Position numbers and translations under genes: made by a program. From Polaromonas sp. JS666 (GTDB taxonomy: Bacteria > Pseudomonadota > Gammaproteobacteria > Burkholderiales > Burkholderiaceae_C), in the NCBI RefSeq assembly GCF_000013865.1, contig NC_007948.1, positions 2,356,001 to 2,420,000 of the forward strand: a stretch of 64,000 nucleotides of DNA. The letters are read 5' to 3'. Below the pieces are notes generated by a model. That model worked only from the letters and a program-made list of their open reading frames with translations. It was not told the DNA's origin and made no database searches. Shown here one piece after another: positions 54,211 to 64,000 of this stretch; positions within the stretch are counted from its first letter, which is position 1, and every line of letters starts with the position of its first letter.

Positions 54211-55995
54211 ATGGAAGTCTCCAAGGCGGAAATTGCTTCCGCGGCAGCCGCGTCTGCCAACACAAACGCAAATTCTCAAGAACTCCGGGGCGCAGAAATC
54301 CTCGTGAAGTCGCTTCAGGCCGAGGGTGTCAAGTACATCTGGGGCTATCCGGGCGGCGCAGTTCTCCACATCTACGATGCTTTTTACAAGCAGGACTCGA
54401 TCCAGCACATCCTGGTGCGCCACGAACAGGCTGCGGTGCATGCGGCCGACGGTTATGCCCGTGCCACGGGGGATGTCGGTGTCGCGCTGGTTACCTCCGG
54501 CCCGGGCGTAACCAATGCCGTGACCGGCATCGCCACGGCCTATATGGACAGCATCCCGATGGTGATCATCACCGGCCAGGTGCCAACCCACGCTATTGGC
54601 CTGGATGCTTTTCAGGAGTGCGACACCGTCGGCATTACCCGTCCTATCGTCAAGCACAACTTCCTGGTCAAGGACGTGCGCCAGATGGCCGACACGCTTA
54701 AAAAGGCATTCCATATCGCCCGCAGCGGCCGGCCGGGCCCGGTGGTGGTTGACATCCCCAAAGACGTGTCGTTCAACAAGACGCTGTACACCGGTTATCC
54801 GCAGAGCGTCGAAATGCGTTCCTACAACCCGGTGCGCAAGGGACATGGCGGGCAGATTCGCAAGGCACTGCAACTGCTGATGTCGGCCAAGCGGCCATAC
54901 ATCTACACCGGTGGTGGCGTGCTGCTGAGCAATGCCTCGCAGGAGCTGCGCACGCTGGTGGACATGCTGGGCTATCCCTGCACCAACACGCTGATGGGGT
55001 TGGGCGCCTATCCGGCCAGCGACAAAAAGTTTCTCGGCATGCTGGGAATGCACGGCACCATTGAGGCCAACAATGCGATGCAGCACTGCGATGTATTGCT
55101 GGCAGTAGGGGCTCGTTTTGACGACCGCGTGATTGGCAACCCCAAGCACTTTGCGCAAAACGAGCGCAAGATCATTCATGTCGACATCGACCCTTCGAGC
55201 ATTTCCAAGCGCGTCAAGGTCGATATCCCCATCGTGGGCGATGTCAAGGACGTGCTGACCGAGCTGATCAGCATGATCAGGGAGTCCGGTCTCAAGCCCG
55301 ATGCCAATGCATTGGGCGGCTGGTGGGACACCATTGAAGGCTGGCGCAAGCGCGACTGCATGAAGTACAGCATGGGCAAGGGCGATGTGATCAAGCCCCA
55401 GCATGTGATCGAGACGCTCTGGAACCTGACCAAGGACGCCGATACCTACATCACGTCGGATGTGGGCCAGCACCAGATGTGGGCCGCGCAGTACTACAAG
55501 TTTGACGAGCCGCGGCGCTGGATCAATTCGGGTGGATTGGGGACCATGGGCGTCGGCATTCCCTATGCCATGGGCATCAAGCTGGCCAAACCCGACTCCG
55601 AGGTGTTCTGCATCACCGGGGAGGGCTCGGTGCAGATGTGTATCCAGGAGCTTTCGACCTGCCTGCAGTACAACACGCCGATCAAGATCGTGTCGCTCAA
55701 CAACCGCTATCTGGGCATGGTTCGCCAGTGGCAGGAAGTGGAATACGCCGGGCGTTACAGCAGCAGCTACATGGACGCGCTGCCCAATTTCGTGAAGCTG
55801 GCCGAAGCCTATGGGCACGTCGGCATGCTGATCGAAAAACCGCAGGATGTGGAGCCAGCGCTTCGTGAGGCCCGCAAGCTCAAGGACCGCACGGTGTTCA
55901 TGGACTTCCGCACGGATCCCACCGAGAACGTGTTCCCGATGGTGCAAGCCGGCAAGGGCATTACGGAAATGCTGCTGGGCTCTGAAGACCTGTAA
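54211..55995 (+). CDS. ilvB: acetolactate synthase, large subunit
   Basis: The 594-residue catalytic subunit makes acetolactate and acetohydroxybutyrate. The ThDP-binding Glu lies in ILVRHEQAAVHAADGYARAT, and the FAD/ThDP landmarks VSGPGVTNAVTGIATAYMD-like, GLDAFQECDTVGITRP and ITGEGSVQMCIQELSTC with NNRYLGMVRQWQE are all present. An N-terminal extension of about 25 Ala/Ser-rich residues precedes the core. The order ilvB, ilvH, ilvC is the usual beta-proteobacterial operon. Confidence 0.95.
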   Translation: MEVSKAEIASAAAASANTNANSQELRGAEILVKSLQAEGVKYIWGYPGGAVLHIYDAFYKQDSIQHILVRHEQAAVHAADGYARATGDVGVALVTSGPGVTNAVTGIATAYMDSIPMVIITGQVPTHAIGLDAFQECDTVGITRPIVKHNFLVKDVRQMADTLKKAFHIARSGRPGPVVVDIPKDVSFNKTLYTGYPQSVEMRSYNPVRKGHGGQIRKALQLLMSAKRPYIYTGGGVLLSNASQELRTLVDMLGYPCTNTLMGLGAYPASDKKFLGMLGMHGTIEANNAMQHCDVLLAVGARFDDRVIGNPKHFAQNERKIIHVDIDPSSISKRVKVDIPIVGDVKDVLTELISMIRESGLKPDANALGGWWDTIEGWRKRDCMKYSMGKGDVIKPQHVIETLWNLTKDADTYITSDVGQHQMWAAQYYKFDEPRRWINSGGLGTMGVGIPYAMGIKLAKPDSEVFCITGEGSVQMCIQELSTCLQYNTPIKIVSLNNRYLGMVRQWQEVEYAGRYSSSYMDALPNFVKLAEAYGHVGMLIEKPQDVEPALREARKLKDRTVFMDFRTDPTENVFPMVQAGKGITEMLLGSEDL

Positions 55996-56099
55996 ACCCG
56001 CACCGTTCTATTTATCAACCGTCAACTGACGAATCTATTGTCTGCCAAGCCTGCGCATTACCGTGCGCGGGGGAGGGCAACGAAAAGAGGAATCTTCTT

Positions 56100-56591
56100 A
56101 TGAAACACATCATTGCAGTTTTGCTGGAAAACGAACCAGGGGCGCTTTCCCGCGTCGTGGGCCTGTTTTCGGCGCGCGGCTACAACATCGAAAGCCTGAC
56201 CGTCGCCCCCACCGAGGATCCGAGCCTGTCGCGCATGACCATCCAGACCACCGGATCTGATGACGTGATCGAACAGATCACCAAGCATCTGAACCGGTTG
56301 ATCGAAGTGGTGAAGGTGGTCGACCTGACCGAAGGCTCCTACACAGAGCGAGAACTCATGATGGTCAAGGTGCGCGCCGTCGGCAAGGAGCGCGAGGAAA
56401 TGAAGCGCATGGCTGATATATTTCGCGGGCGGATTATTGACGTGACTGAAAAAAGCTACACGATTGAATTGACGGGCGACCAGTCCAAAAACGATGCGTT
56501 TCTGGAGGCGATTGACCGCAGTGCAATCCTGGAAACGGTGCGAACCGGTTCAAGCGGCATCGGCCGTGGCGAGCGAATTCTGAGAGTTTGA
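56100..56591 (+). CDS. ilvH: acetolactate synthase, regulatory small subunit
   Basis: This 163-residue ACT-domain subunit starts MKHIIAVLLENEPGALSRVV, the valine-binding ACT motif. It goes on with GLFSARGYNIESLTVAPTED and the C-terminal VTEKSYTIELTGDQSKNDAFL. It activates IlvB and confers feedback inhibition by valine. The gap to ilvB is 104 bases, with an imperfect GC hairpin near 56055-56080. AAGAGGAAT precedes the ATG. Confidence 0.96.
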   Translation: MKHIIAVLLENEPGALSRVVGLFSARGYNIESLTVAPTEDPSLSRMTIQTTGSDDVIEQITKHLNRLIEVVKVVDLTEGSYTERELMMVKVRAVGKEREEMKRMADIFRGRIIDVTEKSYTIELTGDQSKNDAFLEAIDRSAILETVRTGSSGIGRGERILRV

Positions 56592-56659
56592 AGTTGCCGG
56601 TAAAGGCATCGCTTGCGGCGCTTTTGCCGGATTTGTTTGATTTATTTGTGATTACTTAG

Positions 56660-57685
<1,026 letters not shown>

Positions 57686-57714
57686 TTTCCACTATCCATC
57701 AGGCCTTGTCCTGC

Positions 57715-57748
57715 AAAAAGCCGCGCAATCCGCTTGCGCGGCTTTTTT
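57715..57748 (+). terminator. rho-independent terminator of ilvC
   Basis: AAAAGCCGCGCAA pairs with TTGCGCGGCTTTT around a 5-base loop, and a T run continues. It ends the ilvBHC operon, 30 bases after ilvC. Confidence 0.95.
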
Positions 57749-57929
57749 CATGTCAGCGTCAAACTCGACAGCGCTCCCTGTCGCTTTGCCTTTATCCGGG
57801 CAATTGATTTGGTATCCTCAGACAGTTAACTTTCAAAGGACACCTTTGTAACGCAGGGTGTGATTTCTCGGCCACGTTTGGCGGATATTGGTGTGCTATT
57901 CATCTGGTGTTTACCAGATGCCCATAGAT

Positions 57930-57946
57930 GCTATGAATTAAGTAGC
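57930..57946. repeat. 17-nt palindromic element upstream of pssA
   Basis: GCTATGAATTAAGTAGC is a copy in the noncoding stretch 57749-57989, 43 bases before the pssA start. The stretch holds no other gene. Confidence 0.6.
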
Positions 57947-57989
57947 ACGTAAACATTGCGCACAAGGCTTGTGCTTCAGGAGAATTTTT

Positions 57990-58802
57990 ATGCATGACGG
58001 CGAGGAATCGATTTCAGTGCCCGACGAGATAGTTGTGCGCAAACGGCGTAAAGGCATTTACATACTGCCCAACCTGTTTACGCTGGCGGCGCTGTTTGGT
58101 GGCTTCTATGCCATCGTCATGGCCATGAACGGGCGTTTTGACCAGGCGGCCATTGGTGTGTTTTGGGCCATGGTGCTCGATAGCCTGGATGGCCGGGTGG
58201 CTCGCATGACCAATACCCAAAGCGCCTTTGGCGAGCAGATGGACTCCCTGTCAGACATGGTTTCTTTTGGCGCGGCACCGGCATTGATCGCCTATGTATG
58301 GGCGCTTACCAGCCTTGGACGCTGGGGCTGGATAGGTGCTTTTGTGTACTGTGCCTGCGCGGCGTTACGTCTGGCTCGCTTCAACGTCAACACCGCCGTG
58401 GTTGACAAGCGATTTTTTCAGGGCCTCCCGTCGCCGGCCGCCGCGGCGCTTGTGGCTGGCTTTATCTGGCTGATGACCGACGCGGGAGTCGATGGGCTGG
58501 AGGTTCGCTGGATTACCTTTGGCCTGACGCTTTACGCCGGTTTGACGATGGTGACCAATGTTCCGTTTTACAGCTTTAAGGATCTCAGCCTGAAGCGCAG
58601 TGTGCCATTTGCCGTCATTGTGCTGATCGCGCTGGGAATCGCGGTAATCAACATTCATCCTCCCACCGTGATGTTTGCGCTGTTTGTGATTTATGGGTTG
58701 TCCGGTTACGTCTTGTATGGCTGGCGCAGGGCCAAGGGTCTGCAGACCAGCGTGATCTCGACGTCCACGGATGAGCCTGACGAGCGCGGTCTTCACAAAT
58801 AA
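57990..58802 (+). CDS. pssA: CDP-diacylglycerol-serine O-phosphatidyltransferase
   Basis: The 270-residue membrane enzyme has the CDP-alcohol phosphotransferase motif without fault: DSLDGRVARMTNTQSAFGEQ and then MDSLSDMVSFG, fitting DxxDGxxARx8Gx3Dx3D. Eight hydrophobic segments are seen. The size and KGIYILPNLFTLAALFGG start agree with subclass II (Bacillus-type) PssA. CAGGAGAA lies before ATG 57990. The gene ends 19 bases before the leu leader. Confidence 0.95.
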   Translation: MHDGEESISVPDEIVVRKRRKGIYILPNLFTLAALFGGFYAIVMAMNGRFDQAAIGVFWAMVLDSLDGRVARMTNTQSAFGEQMDSLSDMVSFGAAPALIAYVWALTSLGRWGWIGAFVYCACAALRLARFNVNTAVVDKRFFQGLPSPAAAALVAGFIWLMTDAGVDGLEVRWITFGLTLYAGLTMVTNVPFYSFKDLSLKRSVPFAVIVLIALGIAVINIHPPTVMFALFVIYGLSGYVLYGWRRAKGLQTSVISTSTDEPDERGLHK

Positions 58803-58821
58803 AGTGTGGTATATTAATTTC

Positions 58822-58875
58822 ATGAAACAAATTTCGCTTGCACTATTGCTATCTGCCAACGGGCGGAGACGGTAG
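58822..58875 (+). CDS. leuL: leucine leader peptide
   Basis: ATG 58822 opens a 17-residue peptide, MKQISLALLLSANGRRR, ending at TAG 58873-58875. It carries four Leu codons in a row of five (CTT GCA CTA TTG CTA), and CTA and TTG are rare in this GC-rich genome. Such peptides sense leucyl-tRNA supply. A TATATT -10 box lies at 58810-58815, only seven bases before the ATG, so the message may be leaderless. No Shine-Dalgarno site is seen. Confidence 0.8.
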   Translation: MKQISLALLLSANGRRR

Positions 58876-58897
58876 CGCGCACGCGTACACCCAATTC

Positions 58898-58933
58898 AAC
58901 GGCCCGTTTGCAACAGCAACGGGCCGTTTTTCT
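58898..58933 (+). terminator. leucine attenuator terminator with competing antiterminator
   Basis: AACGGCCCGTT (58898-58908) pairs perfectly with AACGGGCCGTT (58918-58928), followed by TTT. The 5' arm segment GCCCGTT (58902-58908) can instead pair with AACGGGC at 58858-58864, right after the Leu codons. A ribosome stalled on the Leu codons would leave 58858-58864 free and prevent termination. It thus allows leuA expression under leucine shortage. Confidence 0.85.
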
Positions 58934-58971
58934 TTGGGTTGCTGGTTTTTGAAATCTTCAAAGTTGACGAG

Positions 58972-60672
58972 ATGAACATGTTGAAAACACCTTCGAGCAA
59001 ATACAAGTCCTTTCCCCCCATTCGCCTGGCCGACCGGACCTGGCCCGACGCGGTGCTGACACGCGCGCCGATCTGGTGCAGCGTCGACCTGCGCGACGGC
59101 AATCAGGCGCTTATCGAGCCGATGGACATTCCGCGCAAACTCAAGATGTTCGAGACCTTGGTGAAGATCGGCTTCAAGGAAATTGAAGTCGGTTTTCCCT
59201 CAGCCTCGCAAATTGAATTCGACTTTCTTCGCCACCTGATCGACGACAAGCTGATCCCTGACGATGTCACCATCCAGGTGCTTACACAGGCCCGGGAGCC
59301 GCTGATTCGCCGCACGTTCGAGGCGCTCAAAGGCACCAAGAAAGCAATCGTCCATCTCTACAATGCCACTGCTCCAGTCATGCGCCGTGTCGTACTGGGC
59401 ATGGATGAGGACCAAATTGTCAAGCTCGCGACGGACAACGCGCGCCTCTTCATGCAATTGGCTGCCGAGCAGACCGGCACGCACTGGACGTTCCAGTATT
59501 CGCCTGAAATGTGGTCGGGAACCGAGCTTGAGTTTTCCAGGCGTGTCGTCGATGCGGTGACCGAGGTATGGCAGCCCACGCCCGGACACAAGTGCATCAT
59601 CAACCTGCCGTCGACGGTTGAGCACTCCACTCCCAACATCTTTGCCGACATGATGGAGTGGATGCATCGGCACCTGGCGCGGCGCGATGCCATTGTTTTG
59701 TCCGTTCATCCGCACAACGACAGGGGAACGGGCACAGCGGCCGGGGAATTTGCCCTGATGGCCGGCGCCGATCGCATCGAAGGTTGTCTTTTCGGCAACG
59801 GTGAACGCACGGGCAACCTTGACCTCGTCAACGTTGCGCTCAACCTTTACACCCAGGGTGTGTCGCCGGGCCTCGATTTCTCGGAAATCGACGAGATACG
59901 CCGGACGGTGGAATACTGCAACCAGTTGCCCGTGCATCCGCGTCATCCTTATGCGGGTGACCTGGTTTACACGTCGTTTTCGGGTTCGCACCAGGATGCG
60001 ATCAAAAAAGCGTTCGCCGCGCGCAAGGAGGGCGATATCTGGGACATGCCCTACCTGCCCATCGACCCGAAGGACCTCGGCCGCAGCTATGAAGCGGTGA
60101 TTCGCGTCAACAGCCAGTCGGGCAAGGGCGGTATTGCCTACCTGCTCGAAAGCGAGTTCGGCCTGGAGCTTCCGCGCCGCCTGCAGATCGAATTCAGTCA
60201 GGTGGTGCAGGGCGTGATGGATGCCACAGGCAAGGAACTGACAGCGCAAGATATTTTTGCGTTGCTTGAAAAAGAATATGGCGTCCAGACTGTCGCCGCG
60301 CCTCAGCATCTCGTGATTGAGGAAACGGGCAACGCTGATGGCAAGTCGTTCAACATCAAGGCCCATGTACGAATCGCCGGGCGCAACCATCAGGTTGAAG
60401 GCAAGGGCACTGGCCCGATTGATGCCTTTGTCGCGGGCCTCAATGCGGCGACTGGCCATGCGGTTCGCGTTCTCGATTACCACGAGCACGCCATCGGCTC
60501 CGGTGCCAGCGCGCAGGCCGTGGCTTACCTGGAACTGCGCATCAACGACCAGACGCTCTTTGGCATTGGCATGGACGGCAATATCGTTTCGGCGTCGCTC
60601 AAGGCGATCGTCTCGGGCCTGCAGCGCAGCAGGGCCGGACAGGGCGCCGCTACGGCTACCATTGCACATTGA
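58972..60672 (+). CDS. leuA: 2-isopropylmalate synthase, long (type 2) form
   Basis: The 566-residue enzyme makes 2-isopropylmalate. [19 protein letters not shown] holds the metal-binding Asp and catalytic Arg, [15 protein letters not shown] the HxH metal ligands, and [12 protein letters not shown] the conserved loop. The C-terminal regulatory domain includes [20 protein letters not shown]. This DLRDGNQAL form belongs to the actinobacterial-type LeuA. It follows an attenuator and is 38 bases before a second synthase gene of another subfamily. Confidence 0.95.
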
Positions 60673-60710
60673 GACCTACAGTACAGCGACCAGCCCACCA
60701 GGAGCTTGCC

Positions 60711-62252
60711 ATGACCGACAAACTGATCATTTTTGATACCACCTTACGCGATGGCGAGCAGTCGCCCGGCGCGTCCATGACGAAAGATGAAAAACTGCGC
60801 ATTGCGCGCCAGCTGGAGCGTCTGAAAGTGGACGTTATCGAGGCCGGATTTGCAGCAAGCTCCAACGGCGATTTTGAGGCCGTGCAGGCGATCGCGAATA
60901 CGATCAGGGATTCCACCATTTGCTCGTTGTCGCGCGCCAATGACCGTGATATTTCTCGCGCCGCTGAAGCACTCAAAGGCGCCAACAACGCCCGTATTCA
61001 TACCTTCATCGCTACCAGTGCGCTGCACATGGAAAAGAAGCTGCGCATGACGCCGGAGCAGGTGCTGGAACAGGCCAGGCTCTCGGTGCGTTTTGCCCGC
61101 AATCTGGTGGCGGATGTCGAGTTCAGTCCCGAGGACGGCTATCGCAGCGACGTTGACTACCTGTGCCGCGTGCTTGAGGCTGTGATTGACGAGGGCGCCA
61201 CGACGATCAATGTGCCAGACACGGTGGGTTATGCGGTGCCTGAGCTTTACGGCCACTTCATCAAAACGTTGCGCGAACGCGTCCCCAACAGTGACAAGGC
61301 TATCTGGTCCGTTCATTGCCACAATGACCTGGGCATGGCGGTTGCCAATTCACTGGCGGGCGTGATGATCGGCGGCGCGCGGCAAGTGGAATGCACAATC
61401 AACGGGCTCGGTGAGCGCGCCGGCAACTGCTCACTTGAAGAAATTGTCATGGCCGTGAAAACACGCAAGGACTATTTCAATCTTGAGATGAACATTGATC
61501 CGTTGCATATCGTGGCGGCCAGCCGCATGGTCAGCCAGACCACCGGTTTCGTGGTGCAGCCCAACAAGGCCGTGGTGGGTGCCAACGCATTCGCACACGC
61601 GTCGGGTATTCACCAGGACGGCATGCTGAAGGCGCGCGAGACGTACGAGATCATGCGTGCCGAAGATGTGGGCTGGAGTGCCAGCAAAATGGTACTGGGC
61701 AAGCTCAGCGGCCGCAATGCCTTCAAGCAACGCTTGCAGGACCTCGGTGTGGCGCTGGAAAGCGAGGCCGACATCAATACGGCATTTGCCAGATTCAAGG
61801 AACTGGCCGACCGGAAAAGCGAGATATTCGACGAAGACATCCTGGCGCTGGTCAGTGACGAAAGCATCACTCATCATGACCAGGAGCAGTATGGGTTCGT
61901 ATCCTTGGCACAGCACAGCGAAACCGGTGAACGGCCGCATGCGGTCGTTGTGTTCACCGTGGCCGGCAAGGAAATTCGAGGCGAATCGGATGGTAATGGC
62001 CCGGTGGATGCTTCGCTCAAGGCCATCGAAACGCATGTGAAGAGCGGAGCGGAGATGGTGCTGTATTCGGTGAACGCCATCAGCGGATCCACCGAGAGCC
62101 AGGGTGAAGTCACCGTGCGGTTACAAAATAACGGACGCGTGGTGAATGGCGTTGGGGCGGACCCGGATATCGTGGTGGCGTCGGCAAAAGCCTACCTTAG
62201 CGCGTTGAACAAGCTTCAGAGCAAGGCTGACCGCGTTGCTGCACAGGGTTGA
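60711..62252 (+). CDS. leuA: 2-isopropylmalate synthase, classical (type 1) form
   Basis: The 513-residue protein is the E. coli-like Leu[21 protein letters not shown] at the N terminus, [17 protein letters not shown] for the metal, [17 protein letters not shown], and the regulatory domain with [13 protein letters not shown]. It shares only the TIM-barrel motifs with the gene before it. CACCAGGAGC precedes ATG 60711. Having both types in one operon, behind one attenuator, is unusual and suggests different feedback control or substrates. Confidence 0.95.
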
Positions 62253-62364
62253 TCTTCCGTCGTCTGCTTTAAATAATGTTTAAATTCAATGACTTAGATT
62301 AATGTTCTAGCGAGAATTTCGATCTGGGATATCGAATTCCTCCCGAAACTGATGAGTTTTTAGG

Positions 62365-62402
62365 AAAGTCGCGCAAGTTTTTGATATTGCGTGACTTTTT
62401 CT
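62365..62402 (+). terminator. rho-independent terminator of the leu operon
   Basis: AAAGTCGCGCAA pairs with TTGCGTGACTTT (one G-U) around a 10-base loop, followed by TT. It ends the leu operon, 112 bases after its stop. Confidence 0.85.
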
Positions 62403-62459
62403 ATTTGTATACACTGCATCCATTACTTACATTGCAATCCACGGCAGGCAAAATTCACC

Positions 62460-63521
62460 ATGTCTCATCAGATTTTCAATCGCGCATTAAAAATCGTTGG
62501 ATTCCTGGCTTTGTTTGCTGGACTTGCAATGCCGGTGTCCAATGCGGCAACTGACAAGACCGAAATTGTAAAAAAGCAGCGCGCCGCGAAGATAACTGTT
62601 ACCAAAAAAGCTGTCACAGCCCGCAAGAGTGCCCGGTTTACAGCGGGCACAAAAGGTAGAACCATTGTTCGTGCGGCTATTCCCGCGAAACCTTCTTTCG
62701 GTCAGATGGCTGGCCTGCATGGGGCTCTGGATCCACTGGAGTTGAAGTCGAGCGTGGCGCTGGTCATTGACCAGGATACGCGTGAAGTGCTGTTCAGCAA
62801 AAATGACCACGCCGTTTTGCCGATCGCGTCGCTCACCAAATTGATGACCGGTGTCATCATCAGCGGTGCCAAGCTGCCCATGGACGAGATGATCACGGTG
62901 ACGCAGGATGACGTCGACACCGAAAAAGGCAGCAGTTCGCGACTCAGGGTTGGCACTACGCTGACTCGTGGAGAGTTGTTGCATCTGGCCCTGATGTCGA
63001 GCGAAAATCGTGCGGCGCATGCCTTGGGTCGCACCTACCCCGGCGGCATGCCCACGTTCGTCAACCTGATGAACGCCAAGGCAAAAATGCTGGGCATGAA
63101 TGACACCAGCTATGTCGAACCAACGGGCCTTTCCAGCCGCAACCAGTCCAGTGCGCAAGATTTGGCCACACTGGTCAATGCCGCGCATGGAGATCCGGTG
63201 CTTCGCGAATTGTCCACGTCCACTGGCTATCAGGTGGCTGTTGGCAAGCGCACGCTGCAATACAACAACACGAACCGCCTGGTGAAGAATCCGGACTGGG
63301 ATATCGGTCTGCAGAAAACTGGCTACATCTCTGAAGCTGGTCAGTGCCTCGTGATGCAGACCAAAATCGCCGGCCGCAAGCTCATCATGGTGTTTCTCGA
63401 TTCCGCCGGCAAGCTCAGCCGCCTGGGTGATGCCGAGCGCGTGCGCCGTTGGGTAGAGTCAACCCCTTTGACCGACAACAAGATAGACATCAGCGCTTCA
63501 GCCAGCCAGATTGGCGGTTGA
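62460..63521 (+). CDS. pbpG: D-alanyl-D-alanine endopeptidase (PBP7 type)
   Basis: The 353-residue peptidase has a signal peptide (IVGFLALFAGLAMPVSNAA) and a Lys/Thr-rich linker. The active-site motifs are SLTK in IASLTKLMTG, SEN in LMSSENRAAHAL and KTG in LQKTGYISEAG. These define low-mass penicillin-binding proteins of the S11 family. It cleaves cross-links in peptidoglycan. The ATG at 62460 matches the signal. Confidence 0.93.
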   Translation: MSHQIFNRALKIVGFLALFAGLAMPVSNAATDKTEIVKKQRAAKITVTKKAVTARKSARFTAGTKGRTIVRAAIPAKPSFGQMAGLHGALDPLELKSSVALVIDQDTREVLFSKNDHAVLPIASLTKLMTGVIISGAKLPMDEMITVTQDDVDTEKGSSSRLRVGTTLTRGELLHLALMSSENRAAHALGRTYPGGMPTFVNLMNAKAKMLGMNDTSYVEPTGLSSRNQSSAQDLATLVNAAHGDPVLRELSTSTGYQVAVGKRTLQYNNTNRLVKNPDWDIGLQKTGYISEAGQCLVMQTKIAGRKLIMVFLDSAGKLSRLGDAERVRRWVESTPLTDNKIDISASASQIGG

Positions 63522-63603
63522 TGTTTCGTGCGGGTAGCCCGCACTATTTTCATCGCGACTTTCATCGCGACTCGACGCAGAGCCAAGGTGGCTCGCTTCC
63601 TTT

Positions 63604-64000
63604 TTACTTGGGTTTGTAGCCCAGTGCGGCTGAAATTTCGTTGGCAGTCGCCTGCAGTTTGGGTAGCCAGTGCTCATCGAGCCTGTCGGCGGGCGCCGAA
63701 ATGGAAAGACCTGCCACCAATTGGTTCTGATCGTCGTAGATGCCGGCGGCCATGCAACGCACACCCAATTCCAACTCTTCATTGTCGCGCGCGATGCCGT
63801 ATTGCCGCGCTTTGGCGAGTTCGCGTTCCAGTACCGATAACTGCGTGATGCTGTTTCGGGTCTGTCCCGACAGGCCGGTGCGAGTGGCATAGGTGCGCAG
63901 TCGTTGGGGATCGTCAAAAGCCAGAAACAGCTTACCCACCGAGGTTAAATGCAGCGGTGCCCGCCCACCGATGGCCCGCACCACCTGCATCCCGGATCGT
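63604..64000 (-). CDS. IclR family transcriptional regulator, C-terminal part (partial)
   Basis: The frame runs off the right end. It has the IclR effector domain: RAPLHLTSVGKLFLAFDDP, YGIARDNEELELGVRCMAAG and NQLVAGLSISAPADRL. The last residues are GYKPK. The DNA-binding half is outside the window. The ligand is unknown. It is convergent with pbpG. Confidence 0.93.
   Translation of the reverse strand, partial: RSGMQVVRAIGGRAPLHLTSVGKLFLAFDDPQRLRTYATRTGLSGQTRNSITQLSVLERELAKARQYGIARDNEELELGVRCMAAGIYDDQNQLVAGLSISAPADRLDEHWLPKLQATANEISAALGYKPK

Noticed and set aside
54092..54307. Possible small exported protein or leader before ilvB
   Set aside because: It begins with a plausible hydrophobic segment but overlaps the first 97 bases of ilvB and lacks a ribosome site and Ile/Val/Leu-rich run. 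It is too weak to list as a gene.
54196..55947. 583-codon frame opposite ilvB
   Set aside because: Same reason: antisense to a strongly conserved gene, with low-complexity composition.
62381..62415. Promoter for pbpG (TTGCGT and TACACT, 17 bases apart)
   Set aside because: The -35 box overlaps the leu terminator stem, and the hexamers are weak. It is possible but not strong enough to annotate.

Overview
The window reads as a chromosomal segment of a beta-proteobacterium of the order Burkholderiales, most probably family Comamonadaceae and Polaromonas-like. This is inferred from high GC, several Bug-type receptors of tripartite tricarboxylate transporters, the dnaX-ybaB-recR order, the sigma/DUF3619/DUF3106/RDD operon, and short repeats I associate with this family. 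The species cannot be fixed from the sequence alone. There is no phage, plasmid, IS element, CRISPR array, tRNA or rRNA gene that I can see. Most genes are housekeeping or metabolic.

Layout. 1-7.8 kb is DNA repair and replication: the 3' part of an AddA/RecB-type helicase-nuclease, a flavoprotein, a 4.5S SRP RNA on the minus strand, dnaX (with a programmed -1 frameshift signal), ybaB, recR and a MAPEG-like membrane protein. 8-10.8 kb is a NitT/TauT-type ABC importer. 10.8-12.2 kb is a decayed stretch in which an Ldh-family dehydrogenase remnant is fused to a Bug receptor remnant. 12.4-16 kb holds a DUF3096 gene, mltD, a gloB copy with an internal deletion, a methyltransferase and rnhA. 16.3-20.9 kb is an RND efflux adaptor and pump. 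20.9-25.6 kb holds a MoaD/ThiS-like carrier with a beta-propeller protein, then moeA, mobA and moaA for molybdenum cofactor. 25.9-36.6 kb is a carbon-catabolic cluster: SDR, two aldehyde dehydrogenases, a 2-hydroxyacid dehydrogenase, two Bug receptors, a GntR regulator, an RraA-like protein and an IlvD/Edd dehydratase. It probably takes up and oxidises a sugar acid.

37-44.2 kb pairs a membrane pyrophosphatase with a soluble one, followed by a Cys-rich four-helix protein, an alpha/beta hydrolase, a wax-ester/diacylglycerol acyltransferase and a phasin; the last three suggest storage lipid or PHA metabolism. 44.3-48 kb holds less characterised genes, including a PD-(D/E)XK-like protein and a GNAT-like protein. 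48-54 kb has nadE with a P-II gene, a LOG-family nucleosidase, diacylglycerol kinase and the sigma-factor operon. 54-62.3 kb is branched-chain amino acid synthesis: ilvB, ilvH, ilvC, pssA, a leucine attenuator with leader peptide, and two leuA genes of different subfamilies in tandem. The window closes with a PBP7-type peptidase and part of an IclR regulator.

The most unusual signals are five: a 17-nt palindromic element found at least six times, four of them inside or at the edge of genes and always read in the same frame; the exact A AAA AAG slip site followed by a -1 frame stop in dnaX; a complete leucine attenuator; a 14-bp LacI-type operator with no repressor gene nearby; and two genes in different stages of decay.
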